The notes beneath the pieces are model-generated. The model saw only the letters and a program-made list of their open reading frames with translations. It was not told the origin of the DNA and made no database searches. The position numbers and the translations under genes are program-made. DNA of 12,095 nt from Bacteroidales bacterium (GTDB lineage: Bacteria; Bacteroidota; Bacteroidia; Bacteroidales; UBA1715), in contig JAISIO010000080.1 in assembly GCA_031262005.1 (NCBI GenBank), forward strand, positions 1 to 12,095, written 5' to 3'. This document shows positions 1 to 6,172 of the stretch, piece after piece (position 1 is the first letter of the stretch; each line of letters opens with the position of its first letter).

Positions 1-506
1 TTCATAAGATAGTCCACAAATTGTGCTGAAACTTCTTTCTTTCCACTATAATTATGTGATACCACAAGTAATTGATTGTTTTCCGCCACCACCCATGTCT
101 CATATTCTTGTGAATAGAAGCGTTGTTTGCCTTCGGCTGAAAATTCGTTACTCAATGTGTTTTGTATCAATTTCTGCGTTTGTGCTTGATCTTTCAATGG
201 AATAGTGGCACAGGTATAGGACACATTATTGTGCAAAACGAAAAAAACGAATAAATCACCGGAAAAATCAATGCCGGTGTTCGTTACATTTTTTACCAAT
301 GCATGCAAAAGAGGAAATGTATTGAGTAATTCCTCGTCATGCAATGCACTAATACTATCAAATTGCGCTTTTTTAATGAGCGAAGGTATATCAAACGCCG
401 CAATTACGGATGATTTTGCAGGAATTAAAAGAGTGTCTTTGCGTGATTGTGTGCACGAGACGCACAAAATAATGCTCATCAGCAACAAAAAGAGAGTTTT
501 TTTCAT
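1..506 (-). CDS. DUF4836-like lipoprotein, 5' part only
   Basis: The minus-strand frame is open from an ATG at 504-506 to the left edge (168 codons visible), so the C-terminus lies outside the window. The product opens with a lipoprotein signal peptide (MKKTLFLLLMSIILCVSC), with the lipidated cysteine at residue 18, so it is probably anchored in the cell envelope. After the signal comes LLIPAKSSVIAAFDIPSLIK, then LLNTFP, then NTGIDFSGDLFVF. This order resembles the start of Bacteroidota DUF4836 proteins, which open with a 'P..s.vv..id..sLi.Ka' segment followed by a 'GID.....y.F' segment. That family is usually about 500 residues and has no known activity. The gene is divergent from pth, and a TATATTTG box on this strand lies about 53 bp upstream. 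The coding frame is certain; the family name comes from remembered motifs and is moderately supported. Confidence 0.75.
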   Translation of the reverse strand, partial: MKKTLFLLLMSIILCVSCTQSRKDTLLIPAKSSVIAAFDIPSLIKKAQFDSISALHDEELLNTFPLLHALVKNVTNTGIDFSGDLFVFFVLHNNVSYTCATIPLKDQAQTQKLIQNTLSNEFSAEGKQRFYSQEYETWVVAENNQLLVVSHNYSGKKEVSAQFVDYLM

Positions 507-558
507 TTGTAAGAATTAGATGTTTGAAAATAGGAATTAGGATTGTGCCCAAACCCGA

Positions 559-566
559 CAAATATA
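559..566 (-). promoter_or_regulatory. -7 promoter box for the DUF4836-like gene
   Basis: On the minus strand this reads TATATTTG, an exact match to the Bacteroidota sigma-factor -7 consensus TAnnTTTG. It would start transcription about 45 bp upstream of the ATG at 506. No clear -33 TTTG is seen at the usual spacing, so the call rests on the -7 box and its position. Confidence 0.55.
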
Positions 567-567
567 G

Positions 568-575
568 TATTTTTG
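568..575 (+). promoter_or_regulatory. -7 promoter box for pth
   Basis: TATTTTTG matches the Bacteroidota -7 consensus TAnnTTTG and ends 20 bp before the pth ATG, giving a leader of roughly 14 nt. It lies one base from the opposing box at 559-566, so the two promoters are back to back. A possible upstream TTG at 543-545 is a few bases farther away than usual. Confidence 0.55.
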
Positions 576-595
576 CCGAATAAAATCAGAAAGCA

Positions 596-1165
596 ATGAA
601 ATATTTACTTGTAGGCTTAGGAAATATAGGCGAAGAATACGAAAACACTCGTCATAATATAGGTTTTAACATTGTAGATGCTATTGCCAAAGCGCATAAT
701 GCGGTGTTCAAGCTCGATAGGCATGCTTCGGTTGCCGAAGTGAAGTATAAATCGCGTACTATTATATTGATAAAACCTACAACGTTCATGAATTTGAGCG
801 GTAAAGCCGTGCAATATTGGTTGCAAAAGGAACACATTCCTATAGAAAATGCACTTATTCTGGTTGATGACCTTGCGCTTCCTTTTGAAACTATGCGCAT
901 GAAAGGCAAGGGGAGTGATGGGGGACACAATGGTTTAAAACATATTCAGGCAACGTTGGGACACGCCAATTATGCGCGTTTGCGTTTTGGTATCGGCAAC
1001 AATTTCTCAAAAGGTCAGCAAATAGATTTTGTGTTGGGAGAGTGGGATAGGAGCGAACAAGAAAAATTACCCGCACTGATAGACGAAGCAAAAGAGGCTG
1101 CTTTATTATTTTGTACTCAACCTTTGGAACGAGCCGTAGCGTTTACAAATCAAAACAACAAATAA
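596..1165 (+). CDS. pth: peptidyl-tRNA hydrolase
   Basis: Cytoplasmic enzyme that cleaves the ester bond of peptidyl-tRNAs released from stalled ribosomes, recycling the tRNA. The product is 189 residues, normal for bacterial Pth. All family signatures are present: VGLGNIGEEYENTRHNIGF at 6-24 with Asn10 and the catalytic base His20; KPTTFMNLSG at 60-69 with Asn66; an acidic pair Asp91-Asp92; and GSDGGHNGLK at 106-115 with Asn112. One small change is Ile11 where most homologues have Pro in GNPG; this is not expected to affect catalysis. The ATG is the only sensible start, immediately before the conserved strand. The gene stands alone, with a promoter box at 568-575 and a terminator at 1189-1216. 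Ribosomal protein L25, which I recall next to pth in related genomes, is absent here. Confidence 0.97.
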   Translation: MKYLLVGLGNIGEEYENTRHNIGFNIVDAIAKAHNAVFKLDRHASVAEVKYKSRTIILIKPTTFMNLSGKAVQYWLQKEHIPIENALILVDDLALPFETMRMKGKGSDGGHNGLKHIQATLGHANYARLRFGIGNNFSKGQQIDFVLGEWDRSEQEKLPALIDEAKEAALLFCTQPLERAVAFTNQNNK

Positions 1166-1188
1166 CGATTTACAAATATAAACAAAGC

Positions 1189-1216
1189 AAAAAGCTATAT
1201 TTTTATAGCTTTTTTT
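1189..1216 (+). terminator. rho-independent terminator after pth
   Basis: An 11-bp perfect stem (1189-1199 pairing with 1204-1214, AAAAAGCTATA / TATAGCTTTTT) encloses a TTTT loop. The descending arm runs into T's on the plus strand. It begins 23 bp after the pth stop. The stem is AT-rich, so it is weaker than the terminator at 2245-2282. Confidence 0.75.
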
Positions 1217-1245
1217 GTGCCTCAACAATACACTTTTGTAAACAA

Positions 1246-1257
1246 TTACATTTGTAA
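1246..1257. promoter_or_regulatory. distal TTACAnnTGTAA palindrome
   Basis: TTACATTTGTAA is a perfect 5+2+5 palindrome, identical to the one at the XRE promoter (1731-1742) and about 500 bp upstream of that gene. It also contains TACATTTG, a -7-like box pointing into gene-free DNA. It could be a regulator operator, the promoter of an unseen small RNA, or chance in AT-rich DNA. Confidence 0.3.
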
Positions 1258-1683
1258 CAATCACGCAAAATAGAAAGATTAAATAATATTGTAATACTCA
1301 TAAAATCAGAATGTTATAGTTTTTAAATTAAATTTTACTTTAAATTAAATTCGGAAAATAGAGGCAAATCTGCAAAAACAATGTATTTTATGTTGTTTAA
1401 AGAAATGAAAACCAAATAAATACAATATATTATATAGAAAATACTTGAATTATAAATATGTACTATATTTATTGTGATTATTGTATCGTTTATTCAATAA
1501 ATAAAGGGAAGGCTTGAAATTTTTATAAAAAACATACAATCGCCTGCAACTACTTAAAATAACGTGTCTACAAGGCATAATCAACAAGAATTGTTGTACG
1601 ACAGAGCAGATGTAATGTTTTGAAAAATAGTATCGGTGTGGTAGTGCAAATAATATTTGAAAATCCGACAATATTGCATTTGA

Positions 1684-1695
1684 TTACAAATGTTA
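1684..1695. promoter_or_regulatory. putative operator upstream of the XRE gene (imperfect copy)
   Basis: TTACAAATGTTA differs by one arm base from the TTACAnnTGTAA palindrome. It lies 47 bp upstream of the copy overlapping the XRE gene's -7 box, centre to centre. Its TTACAAATG (1684-1692) is the exact reverse complement of CATTTGTAA at 1734-1742. A pair of similar dyads upstream of a helix-turn-helix gene suggests autoregulation, which is an inference. Confidence 0.35.
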
Positions 1696-1730
1696 ATTTA
1701 TGGTAATTACAAAAGTAAACAAAATAAGTA

Positions 1731-1742
1731 TTACATTTGTAA
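1731..1742 (+). promoter_or_regulatory. XRE gene promoter with overlapping palindromic operator
   Basis: TACATTTG at 1732-1739 matches the Bacteroidota -7 box TAnnTTTG and would start a leader of about 14 nt before the ATG at 1761. It is embedded in the perfect palindrome TTACATTTGTAA (1731-1742), so a dimeric regulator bound there would block RNA polymerase. No -33 TTTG is visible, which would suit a weak or regulated promoter. Confidence 0.5.
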
Positions 1743-1760
1743 ACGCAAAAAACAACAAAA

Positions 1761-2234
1761 ATGAACACAACAATTGCCGATAGATTACAAATAATTTTGA
1801 ATCAGAAATCACTGAACGCATCTGCATTTGCCGAGGAGATTGATGTACAACGTTCAAATATTTCGCATATCATTTCGGGACGGAGCAAACCAAGCCTTGA
1901 TTTCATAGAAAAAATGTGTACTCGATTTCCCGATATTGATATTTCGTGGTTTATTTCGGGCAAAGCTGCAAAACAGCACGTAATTGAAAAACAAGTGCAG
2001 CGAGATTTATTTGGGCAGATTGTGGAAGAATCGCAACCTATTGCCATGGAAGTGCAGCCTACATTACCAATACCACAAGCGAAGCAAAACGTACAGCACA
2101 TTCCAAGCCCACAACTCAATGAAAGGAAAATAGTGAAAATTATAACATTCTTTAGCGATAACAGTTTTCAGGAATTTGTAGCAGAGGCGAACAAACACGA
2201 TGAAACGCCGATAAATTCACAAAAAGATGAATAA
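1761..2234 (+). CDS. XRE-family helix-turn-helix regulator
   Basis: DNA-binding protein of 157 residues. Residues 5-66 form a Cro/C1-type helix-turn-helix: IADRLQIILNQKSLNASAFA, then DVQRSNISHIISGRSKPSLD, in which the recognition helix is around residues 29-40, then 'ISWFISG'. A Gln/Pro-rich linker follows (about 90-120). The tail RKIVKIITFFSDNSFQEFVA (122-141) matches a C-terminal patch (roughly 'kI.kIv.FfsD.sFe.f') that I recall from short Bacteroidota XRE proteins. Targets are unknown. The gene stands alone between its own promoter at 1731-1742, which overlaps a palindrome, and a strong terminator at 2245-2282, so self-regulation is a reasonable guess. There are no neighbouring phage or transposon genes to suggest a repressor of a mobile element. 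Confidence 0.88.
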   Translation: MNTTIADRLQIILNQKSLNASAFAEEIDVQRSNISHIISGRSKPSLDFIEKMCTRFPDIDISWFISGKAAKQHVIEKQVQRDLFGQIVEESQPIAMEVQPTLPIPQAKQNVQHIPSPQLNERKIVKIITFFSDNSFQEFVAEANKHDETPINSQKDE

Positions 2235-2244
2235 CCAAATAACA

Positions 2245-2282
2245 AAAACCGGCAAAAATCTAAAACGATTTTTGCCGGTTTT
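2245..2282. terminator. bidirectional terminator between convergent genes
   Basis: A perfect 16-bp stem (2245-2260, AAAACCGGCAAAAATC, pairs with 2267-2282) carries a 6-nt loop. It has a CCGGC core and A/T flanks that give a U-tract in both directions. It starts 10 bp after the XRE stop and ends 15 bp before the stop of the opposing DUF456 gene, so it can serve both. Confidence 0.92.
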
Positions 2283-2297
2283 ATCTGTATTTGTTCG

Positions 2298-2786
2298 TTA
2301 TAGTGCAATTATCTTCCAAATAGCAATACAGTAATATACTATCATATAAATAGCAATAGCCAATTTTATAACCGTTCCCAAAAGTAAACCCATAAACGAA
2401 CCGAACGCCGCTTTAAGAGCCGTTTGTGTATTTTTATTTGCCAATTTCTCGCCGATAAACGCACCGGCAAATGCGCCGATTATCATAAAAATAGGAGAGA
2501 AGAACATACCTGCAATAAGTCCAATGGTGCTGCCCCACATGCCGTATTTTGTGCCACCGTATTTTTTTGTTCCCCACACAGGAAGATAAAAATCAAGCAC
2601 CTGAATAGCAATTACAACCACCGCCCACAGAACGAGAAACATAAGCGAAATATTGACATGCATACTAAACGAAAGCAGCAGTATACCTGCATAGCACAGA
2701 GGTAAACCCGGTATTGCGGGAATAATACATCCGACAAATCCTACAAGTAAAAAAATAGCTGCACCTAATAATATAACTATTTCCAT
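2298..2786 (-). CDS. DUF456 family integral membrane protein
   Basis: Small inner-membrane protein of 162 residues with about four or five hydrophobic helices (roughly 4-22, 27-42, 47-66, 84-115 and 128-155). The family pattern is clear: PAIPGLPLCYAGILL at 23-37, a cytoplasm-like stretch WGTKKYGGTKYGMWGSTIG at 71-89, then SPIFMIIGAFAGAFIGE at 97-113, and TALKAAFGSFMGLLLGTVIK at 122-141. This order (P.lPG.pl, then G..K.GG.k.g..G...G, then a second Gly-rich helix pair) defines DUF456, whose function is unknown. No TAnnTTTG box is seen upstream, and a terminator for the preceding FKBP operon lies between, so how it is transcribed is unclear. The ATG at 2786 is the natural start. Confidence 0.9.
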   Translation of the reverse strand: MEIVILLGAAIFLLVGFVGCIIPAIPGLPLCYAGILLLSFSMHVNISLMFLVLWAVVVIAIQVLDFYLPVWGTKKYGGTKYGMWGSTIGLIAGMFFSPIFMIIGAFAGAFIGEKLANKNTQTALKAAFGSFMGLLLGTVIKLAIAIYMIVYYCIAIWKIIAL

Positions 2787-2822
2787 GTTTTTAAGTGATT
2801 AAAATATTGAAATGAAGGTATA

Positions 2823-2870
2823 TAATAAAAAAACGAGGTATGTGAATAGTTTATTCTCAATACCTCGTTT
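2823..2870 (-). terminator. terminator of the FKBP operon
   Basis: An 11-bp stem (2831-2841, AAACGAGGTAT, with 2860-2870) carries an inner GAATA/TATTC extension (2844-2848 with 2852-2856). On the minus strand the arm leads into a run of seven T's and further T/A (2823-2833). It begins 21 bp past the stop of the FKBP gene at 2891 and is oriented for minus-strand transcripts. Confidence 0.85.
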
Positions 2871-2890
2871 CGTATGTTATATTTTAAAAA

Positions 2891-3649
2891 TTATTGCATT
2901 TGCATTTGTTGTAGTTGCTCCAAAGAGAATTGCGGTTGTTTTGGAGCTTCTCCTTTTTTTGAAGAAATTAATTCAACTTCAAAAATCAGTGTTTCAAATG
3001 GTTTGAGCGAACTACCTCGAGGTGGTTGTACGCCATACGCCAAATCTTGAGGAATGAATAATTTGAATTTAGAACCAACAGGTAATAATTGCAATCCTTC
3101 GGAAAATCCGGGAACTACTTGCGATACATTGAAAACTACAGGTTCAGCTCCTTTTGAACTATCGAATACGGTGCCGTCTAATTTAGTACCATGATAATGG
3201 AGCGTAACTTCATCGAATTGCGTAGGTGTTTCTCCTGTTCCCAAAGTAATTACTTCGTATTGCAATCCGCTTTCGGTAGTTTTTACTCCTTCACGTTTTG
3301 CATTTTCGGTTAAAAATTGTTCTCCTGCTTCAATTTCAGGTTTAAACTTTTTTTGTAATTGCTGCATTTGATATTCTTCTATCACGCGTTGCATATCGTC
3401 CATACTTATTCGTGGAGTATCGGCAACGTTTAGTGCTGCATCGCGCAATCCTGCTATAAGAGCTTCTACATTAACGGAGTCGGGGAGTATTTGCGAAAAT
3501 TGTGCTATTTGACTACCAAAATCAACACCGATTACATAACTTGCGCTGTCTCGCAAATCAGAGAACGTTGTATCTGTATTAGGTTTGTTACACGAAAAAG
3601 TTGCACATGCAATTAATGCAGCAACTGAAATTGTTGTTAATTTTTTCAT
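2891..3649 (-). CDS. FKBP-type peptidyl-prolyl isomerase lipoprotein (FkpA/Mip-like)
   Basis: Envelope prolyl isomerase/chaperone of 252 residues. A lipoprotein signal ends in ATFSC with Cys20. Residues about 25-125 are the helical FKBP_N dimerisation domain (DSASYVIGVDFGSQIAQF near its start). Residues about 128-228 are the FKBP catalytic domain: SGLQYEVITLGTG, VTLHYHGTKLDGTVFDSS, VVPGFSEGLQLLPVGSKFKL, LAYG and LIFEVEL. Active-site residues Tyr152, Asp163, Tyr205 and Phe223 are kept; the usual pocket Trp is Phe182 (VVPGF). The last 15 residues are Gln/Met-rich and unrelated to the fold. It is the second gene of a two-gene operon, 68 bp downstream of the paralogue at 3718-4452, and is followed by the terminator at 2823-2870. 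It probably assists folding of exported proteins. Confidence 0.93.
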   Translation of the reverse strand: MKKLTTISVAALIACATFSCNKPNTDTTFSDLRDSASYVIGVDFGSQIAQFSQILPDSVNVEALIAGLRDAALNVADTPRISMDDMQRVIEEYQMQQLQKKFKPEIEAGEQFLTENAKREGVKTTESGLQYEVITLGTGETPTQFDEVTLHYHGTKLDGTVFDSSKGAEPVVFNVSQVVPGFSEGLQLLPVGSKFKLFIPQDLAYGVQPPRGSSLKPFETLIFEVELISSKKGEAPKQPQFSLEQLQQMQMQ

Positions 3650-3717
3650 TGTTAAAATTTAGATGTTAAGATATTCTATTGAAATTTAGTTTTTTAGTCT
3701 TTGTTTCCCCGTTTCGA

Positions 3718-4452
3718 TTATTTTTTCTGTACAATTCTCACAAAATCAATATCGAAAATAAGTGCTTGATATGGTTTTATCAAGTCATTAGGTTTCGGTG
3801 CTGTACCGTATGCAAAATCCGCCGAAGTAAAAATGCGTACACGAGAACCCATTTTCATCATAGGTAATACTAATTGCCATGCTTGAATAGTAGAATCGAG
3901 CGTAAGTCGCACAGGATCTTGGTTTTTGGTGCGTGAATCAAACAATACGTTTTGCTGCAAATCCATCATTTTAAAATGAACAAGCAAGGTATCAGTTAAT
4001 TTTGGTTTTGTTGGGCTCCATCCGCTGTAAAACACTTGGTATTGCAGACCTTTTTTGAGTTCAAAAACATTCGGATTTTTTTTGTTTTGTGTCAAAAACG
4101 CTTCGCCTTCGGCTTGTAAATGTTTGTTTTGTTCTAAAAAATACGAATTAGACGTAGCTTGTAATTGTTCAATGTAGTTGTTTAAGATTTCCTGTGTTTG
4201 TTTTTCCGTAAAAGCCGTAGAATCTTGGGTATTAAAATAATCGTTCAAACCTTGTAAAAACAGTTGCATTGCAATGGTATCAACATGATTGTTTTTCAAA
4301 TTTTGAGGGATTTTGCTTGCAAACAACATTCCCAAACTATATGATGCACTGTCCAAAGATGTCTTAAATGAGCGTTTCGGTGTACTTTTGCTGCACGACG
4401 TACAGCAAAGAGTTCCTAAAAATAGTAAGATTACAAAACAATAATTTCTCAT
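3718..4452 (-). CDS. second, divergent FKBP-type isomerase lipoprotein
   Basis: 244 residues with the same plan as its downstream neighbour. The signal peptide carries a lipobox Cys at residue 20 (GTLCCTSC). An FKBP_N-like helical region follows (about 30-125, with SLDSASYSLGMLFASKIPQN). A C-terminal FKBP domain spans about 134-238. Key differences from a standard FKBP are that the Tyr of the VHY motif is Phe160, the DG loop (L.DG..FDSS) reads LQQNVLFDSR, and the GW.EGL loop reads AWQLVLP. Asp172, Trp192, Tyr215 (FAYG) and Phe233 remain, so the fold is certain but activity may be reduced or shifted to chaperone function. It is the first gene of the operon, with a TACATTTG box 29 bp upstream. 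It is a likely tandem duplicate of the gene at 2891-3649, now strongly diverged. Confidence 0.88.
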   Translation of the reverse strand: MRNYCFVILLFLGTLCCTSCSKSTPKRSFKTSLDSASYSLGMLFASKIPQNLKNNHVDTIAMQLFLQGLNDYFNTQDSTAFTEKQTQEILNNYIEQLQATSNSYFLEQNKHLQAEGEAFLTQNKKNPNVFELKKGLQYQVFYSGWSPTKPKLTDTLLVHFKMMDLQQNVLFDSRTKNQDPVRLTLDSTIQAWQLVLPMMKMGSRVRIFTSADFAYGTAPKPNDLIKPYQALIFDIDFVRIVQKK

Positions 4453-4480
4453 TTTTTATACCCTTTTTAGTAATAGTAGG

Positions 4481-4488
4481 CAAATGTA
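4481..4488 (-). promoter_or_regulatory. -7 promoter box of the FKBP operon
   Basis: On the minus strand this reads TACATTTG, matching TAnnTTTG, and lies 29 bp before the ATG of the first FKBP gene. Unlike the boxes near the XRE gene it is not part of a palindrome. No clear -33 element is seen. Confidence 0.55.
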
Positions 4489-4573
4489 CAATTTTTTTGT
4501 CGGAACGGCGATTTTATTGTGATTTTTTTGATTTATAGCGTATAAAATCATGTTTATTTCACACAATACAGTA

Positions 4574-4637
4574 AAATTTAGAAATTGAAGAATGTAGGAA
4601 TGTAGGAATGTAGGAATTTAGAAATGTGGAAATTTGA
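4574..4637 (+). repeat. octamer tandem repeat, consensus GAATGTAG (composite element copy A, first half)
   Basis: Eight in-phase 8-bp units are present: AAATTTAG, AAATTGAA, GAATGTAG three times (4590-4613), GAATTTAG, AAATGTGG and AAATTTGA. After a 13-bp linker it continues into the 9-bp repeat at 4651-4706. The same octamer-linker-nonamer arrangement occurs in reverse orientation at 11035-11160. It lies in the spacer beyond the ackA 3' end. Confidence 0.85.
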
Positions 4638-4650
4638 AAATATCGTAATT

Positions 4651-4706
4651 CCTAACTTCTTTTAACTCCCTTTAACTCCTCTAACTTCTTTAACTCCTCT
4701 AACTCC
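4651..4706 (-). repeat. nonamer tandem repeat, consensus G(G/A)AGTTA(G/A)A (composite element copy A, second half)
   Basis: Read on the minus strand this gives six units: GGAGTTAGA, GGAGTTAAA, GAAGTTAGA, GGAGTTAAA, then two slightly lengthened ones. It overlaps the last codons of ackA: the TAG stop (4699-4701) is the TAG inside the first GGAGTTAGA unit, so the last three ackA codon positions (Arg-Ser-stop) fall within or against the repeat. Confidence 0.85.
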
Positions 4707-5901
4707 GTTGTTGAACTAATTGATACGTGTCGCGAGCAATTACAATTTCTTCATTGGTTTGCACCACCAGCACTTTTACTCGTGAATTATCGGCAGAAAT
4801 AATTGCATCGCCTTTCGCTGCGGCATTTTTGTGGGTATCAAATTCCACACCCATAAATTCTAAGTTTTCACAAGCTGCATAACGAGTATCGGCATTGTTT
4901 TCGCCAATTCCGCCGGTAAATACTATACAGTCTACACCGCCCATAGCTGCAGCATACGAGCCTATGTATTTTTTTATTTTATAATGCAAAATTTCTATTG
5001 CCAATTGCGCTTGTTTGTTGCCGGTGGCGGCAGCTTGTTTCATATCGCGCATATCGCTTGTACCGCATAAGCCCAAAAATCCGCTTTCTTTGTTAGCAAG
5101 TTTATCAATCTGTGCTACGCTCAAATTTTCTTCACGCATAATGTGCAACATTGCGCCAAAATCCACGTCGCCACAGCGAGTTCCCATAGGCAAACCTTCC
5201 AAAGGCGTGAGTCCCATTGAAGTATCAACCGACTGTCCGTTACACACTGCCGAAATTGAAGAGCCGTTGCCTAAATGACACACAATTATTTTGCTTGCAT
5301 TGTATGGTATTTGTGCTAATTCAGCAGCTTTTTGCGACACATAGCGGTGGCTTGACCCGTGAAATCCGTAGCGACGAATTTTATTGTCAGCGTAATAGGA
5401 GTAGGGGATTCCGTAAATAAACGCTTTGTCGGGCATAGTTTGATGGAAAGCCGTATCGAATGTAGCACATTGCACGGCGTGAGGTAATTGCGCTTGAGCA
5501 GCTCGCACACCCGATATATTGGCAGGATTGTGCAGCGGAGCCAAATTGCTGTATTTTTCAATGCGAGCAATCGTTTGTTCATCAAGAACAATTGATTGGC
5601 TAAATTCTTCGGCGCCGTGCACTATGCGGTGTCCAACAGCTTGAATTTCATTTTTATCGGCAATCAACGCATATTCCGGATTGAGCAACAGCTGTATAAT
5701 TTGTTCTATACCAATTTCGTGATTTGCAATCGGTTGATTGGTTTCAAGAATTTTTCCGGTGTGTGTTTTAAATTTTAAACTGCCTTGATTTTTGTCGCCA
5801 ATGCGTTCAATGCCGCCCCAAGCAAGAAGAGTTTCATTAGTCATGGATAACAGTTGAAATTTGAGTGAAGAACTTCCGCAGTTTAGGATTAAGAGTTTCA
5901 T
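4699..5901 (-). CDS. ackA: acetate kinase
   Basis: Cytoplasmic enzyme that interconverts acetyl phosphate + ADP and acetate + ATP. It is the ATP-yielding last step of acetate fermentation. The product is 400 residues, full length. Signatures are present along the whole chain: LILNCGSSSLKF at 4-15 with Asn7; GHRIVHG at 90-96 with Arg92; FDTAFH at 148-153 with Asp149; YGFHGSSHRYV at 178-188 with His181; GNGSS at 211-215; GTRCGDVDFG at 240-249 with Arg242; FTGGIGEN at 328-335; and TNEE at 382-385 with Glu384. A -7 box lies at 5938-5945. Phosphotransacetylase (pta), the usual partner, is not adjacent: upstream is a gene-free spacer and a divergent symporter. The C-terminus runs into a tandem repeat that supplies the stop codon. 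Confidence 0.97.
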   Translation of the reverse strand: MKLLILNCGSSSLKFQLLSMTNETLLAWGGIERIGDKNQGSLKFKTHTGKILETNQPIANHEIGIEQIIQLLLNPEYALIADKNEIQAVGHRIVHGAEEFSQSIVLDEQTIARIEKYSNLAPLHNPANISGVRAAQAQLPHAVQCATFDTAFHQTMPDKAFIYGIPYSYYADNKIRRYGFHGSSHRYVSQKAAELAQIPYNASKIIVCHLGNGSSISAVCNGQSVDTSMGLTPLEGLPMGTRCGDVDFGAMLHIMREENLSVAQIDKLANKESGFLGLCGTSDMRDMKQAAATGNKQAQLAIEILHYKIKKYIGSYAAAMGGVDCIVFTGGIGENNADTRYAACENLEFMGVEFDTHKNAAAKGDAIISADNSRVKVLVVQTNEEIVIARDTYQLVQQRS

Positions 5902-5937
5902 ATTGTGATAGTTTTTTTAGTTGTTAAATAGAACAGA

Positions 5938-5945
5938 CAAAGATA
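5938..5945 (-). promoter_or_regulatory. -7 promoter box for ackA
   Basis: On the minus strand this reads TATCTTTG, matching TAnnTTTG. It lies 37 bp before the ackA ATG, predicting a leader of about 30 nt. No convincing -33 element is seen. Confidence 0.5.
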
Positions 5946-6029
5946 GAAGTAAAAATGTATTTCTTTCATTCTTTTATATTTTTTCTACTCTATTTAACAT
6001 AATATTAATTATAAAACAATGCTAATAAT

Positions 6030-6057
6030 GGTTAATGGTTAGTGATTAGTGGTTAAT
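6030..6057 (+). repeat. heptamer tandem repeat, left arm
   Basis: Four in-phase 7-bp units, consensus G(G/A)TTA(A/G)T: GGTTAAT, GGTTAGT, GATTAGT and GGTTAAT. The same units appear inverted at 6220-6255, about 160 bp away, so the two arrays form imperfect inverted repeats. Confidence 0.85.
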
Positions 6058-6172
6058 TTAAACACAAATAAATAATCAAATAATTAGAGCAATCGCACAA
6101 AAATCTACTAATTGCGATAGCAATCAAACAACTAAATAAATTTATTGTTGAATAATCGTACAATCCGTAGAT

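Larger units (their letters stand above)
1217..1760. other. gene-free AT-rich spacer between pth and the XRE regulator
   Basis: No convincing gene is seen on either strand. Possible minus-strand reading frames at 1450-1671 and 1568-1768 overlap each other, have odd Cys/Tyr/His-rich composition and no start context. The spacer holds a 13-bp direct repeat TTTAAATTAAATT at 1322-1334 and 1339-1351, a 6-bp hairpin CAACAA/TTGTTG at 1582-1596, and three TTACAnnTGTAA-type palindromes annotated separately. The part from about 1525 to 1670 is less AT-rich than its surroundings and could hide a small RNA or a gene remnant, but nothing specific can be named. Confidence 0.6.

Noticed and set aside
23..519. 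Plus-strand reading frames across the first 500 bases
   Set aside because: They are antisense to the continuous lipoprotein frame on the minus strand, which has a signal peptide and conserved-looking motifs.
1173..1180. Minus-strand TATATTTG box just after pth, pointing antisense into it
   Set aside because: Such 8-mers arise often in AT-rich spacers and there is no gene to serve; kept only as a remote antisense possibility.
1322..1351. 13-bp direct repeat TTTAAATTAAATT with 17-bp spacing
   Set aside because: Pure A/T low-complexity sequence; no link to an attachment site, origin or iteron array.
1381..1419. 12-codon ATG-initiated reading frame on the plus strand
   Set aside because: Too short to judge, with no promoter box at a sensible distance and no similarity recognised.
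1450..1768. Two overlapping minus-strand reading frames (73 and 66 codons) in the spacer before the XRE gene
   Set aside because: Composition rich in Cys, Tyr, His and Phe as expected from translated AT-rich DNA, no recognisable motif, mutual overlap, and one runs across the XRE promoter and start.
4536..4560. GATTTATA/TATAAAATC hairpin beyond the ackA 3' end
   Set aside because: Short A/T stem with a bulge and no following T-run in the ackA direction; not a convincing terminator.
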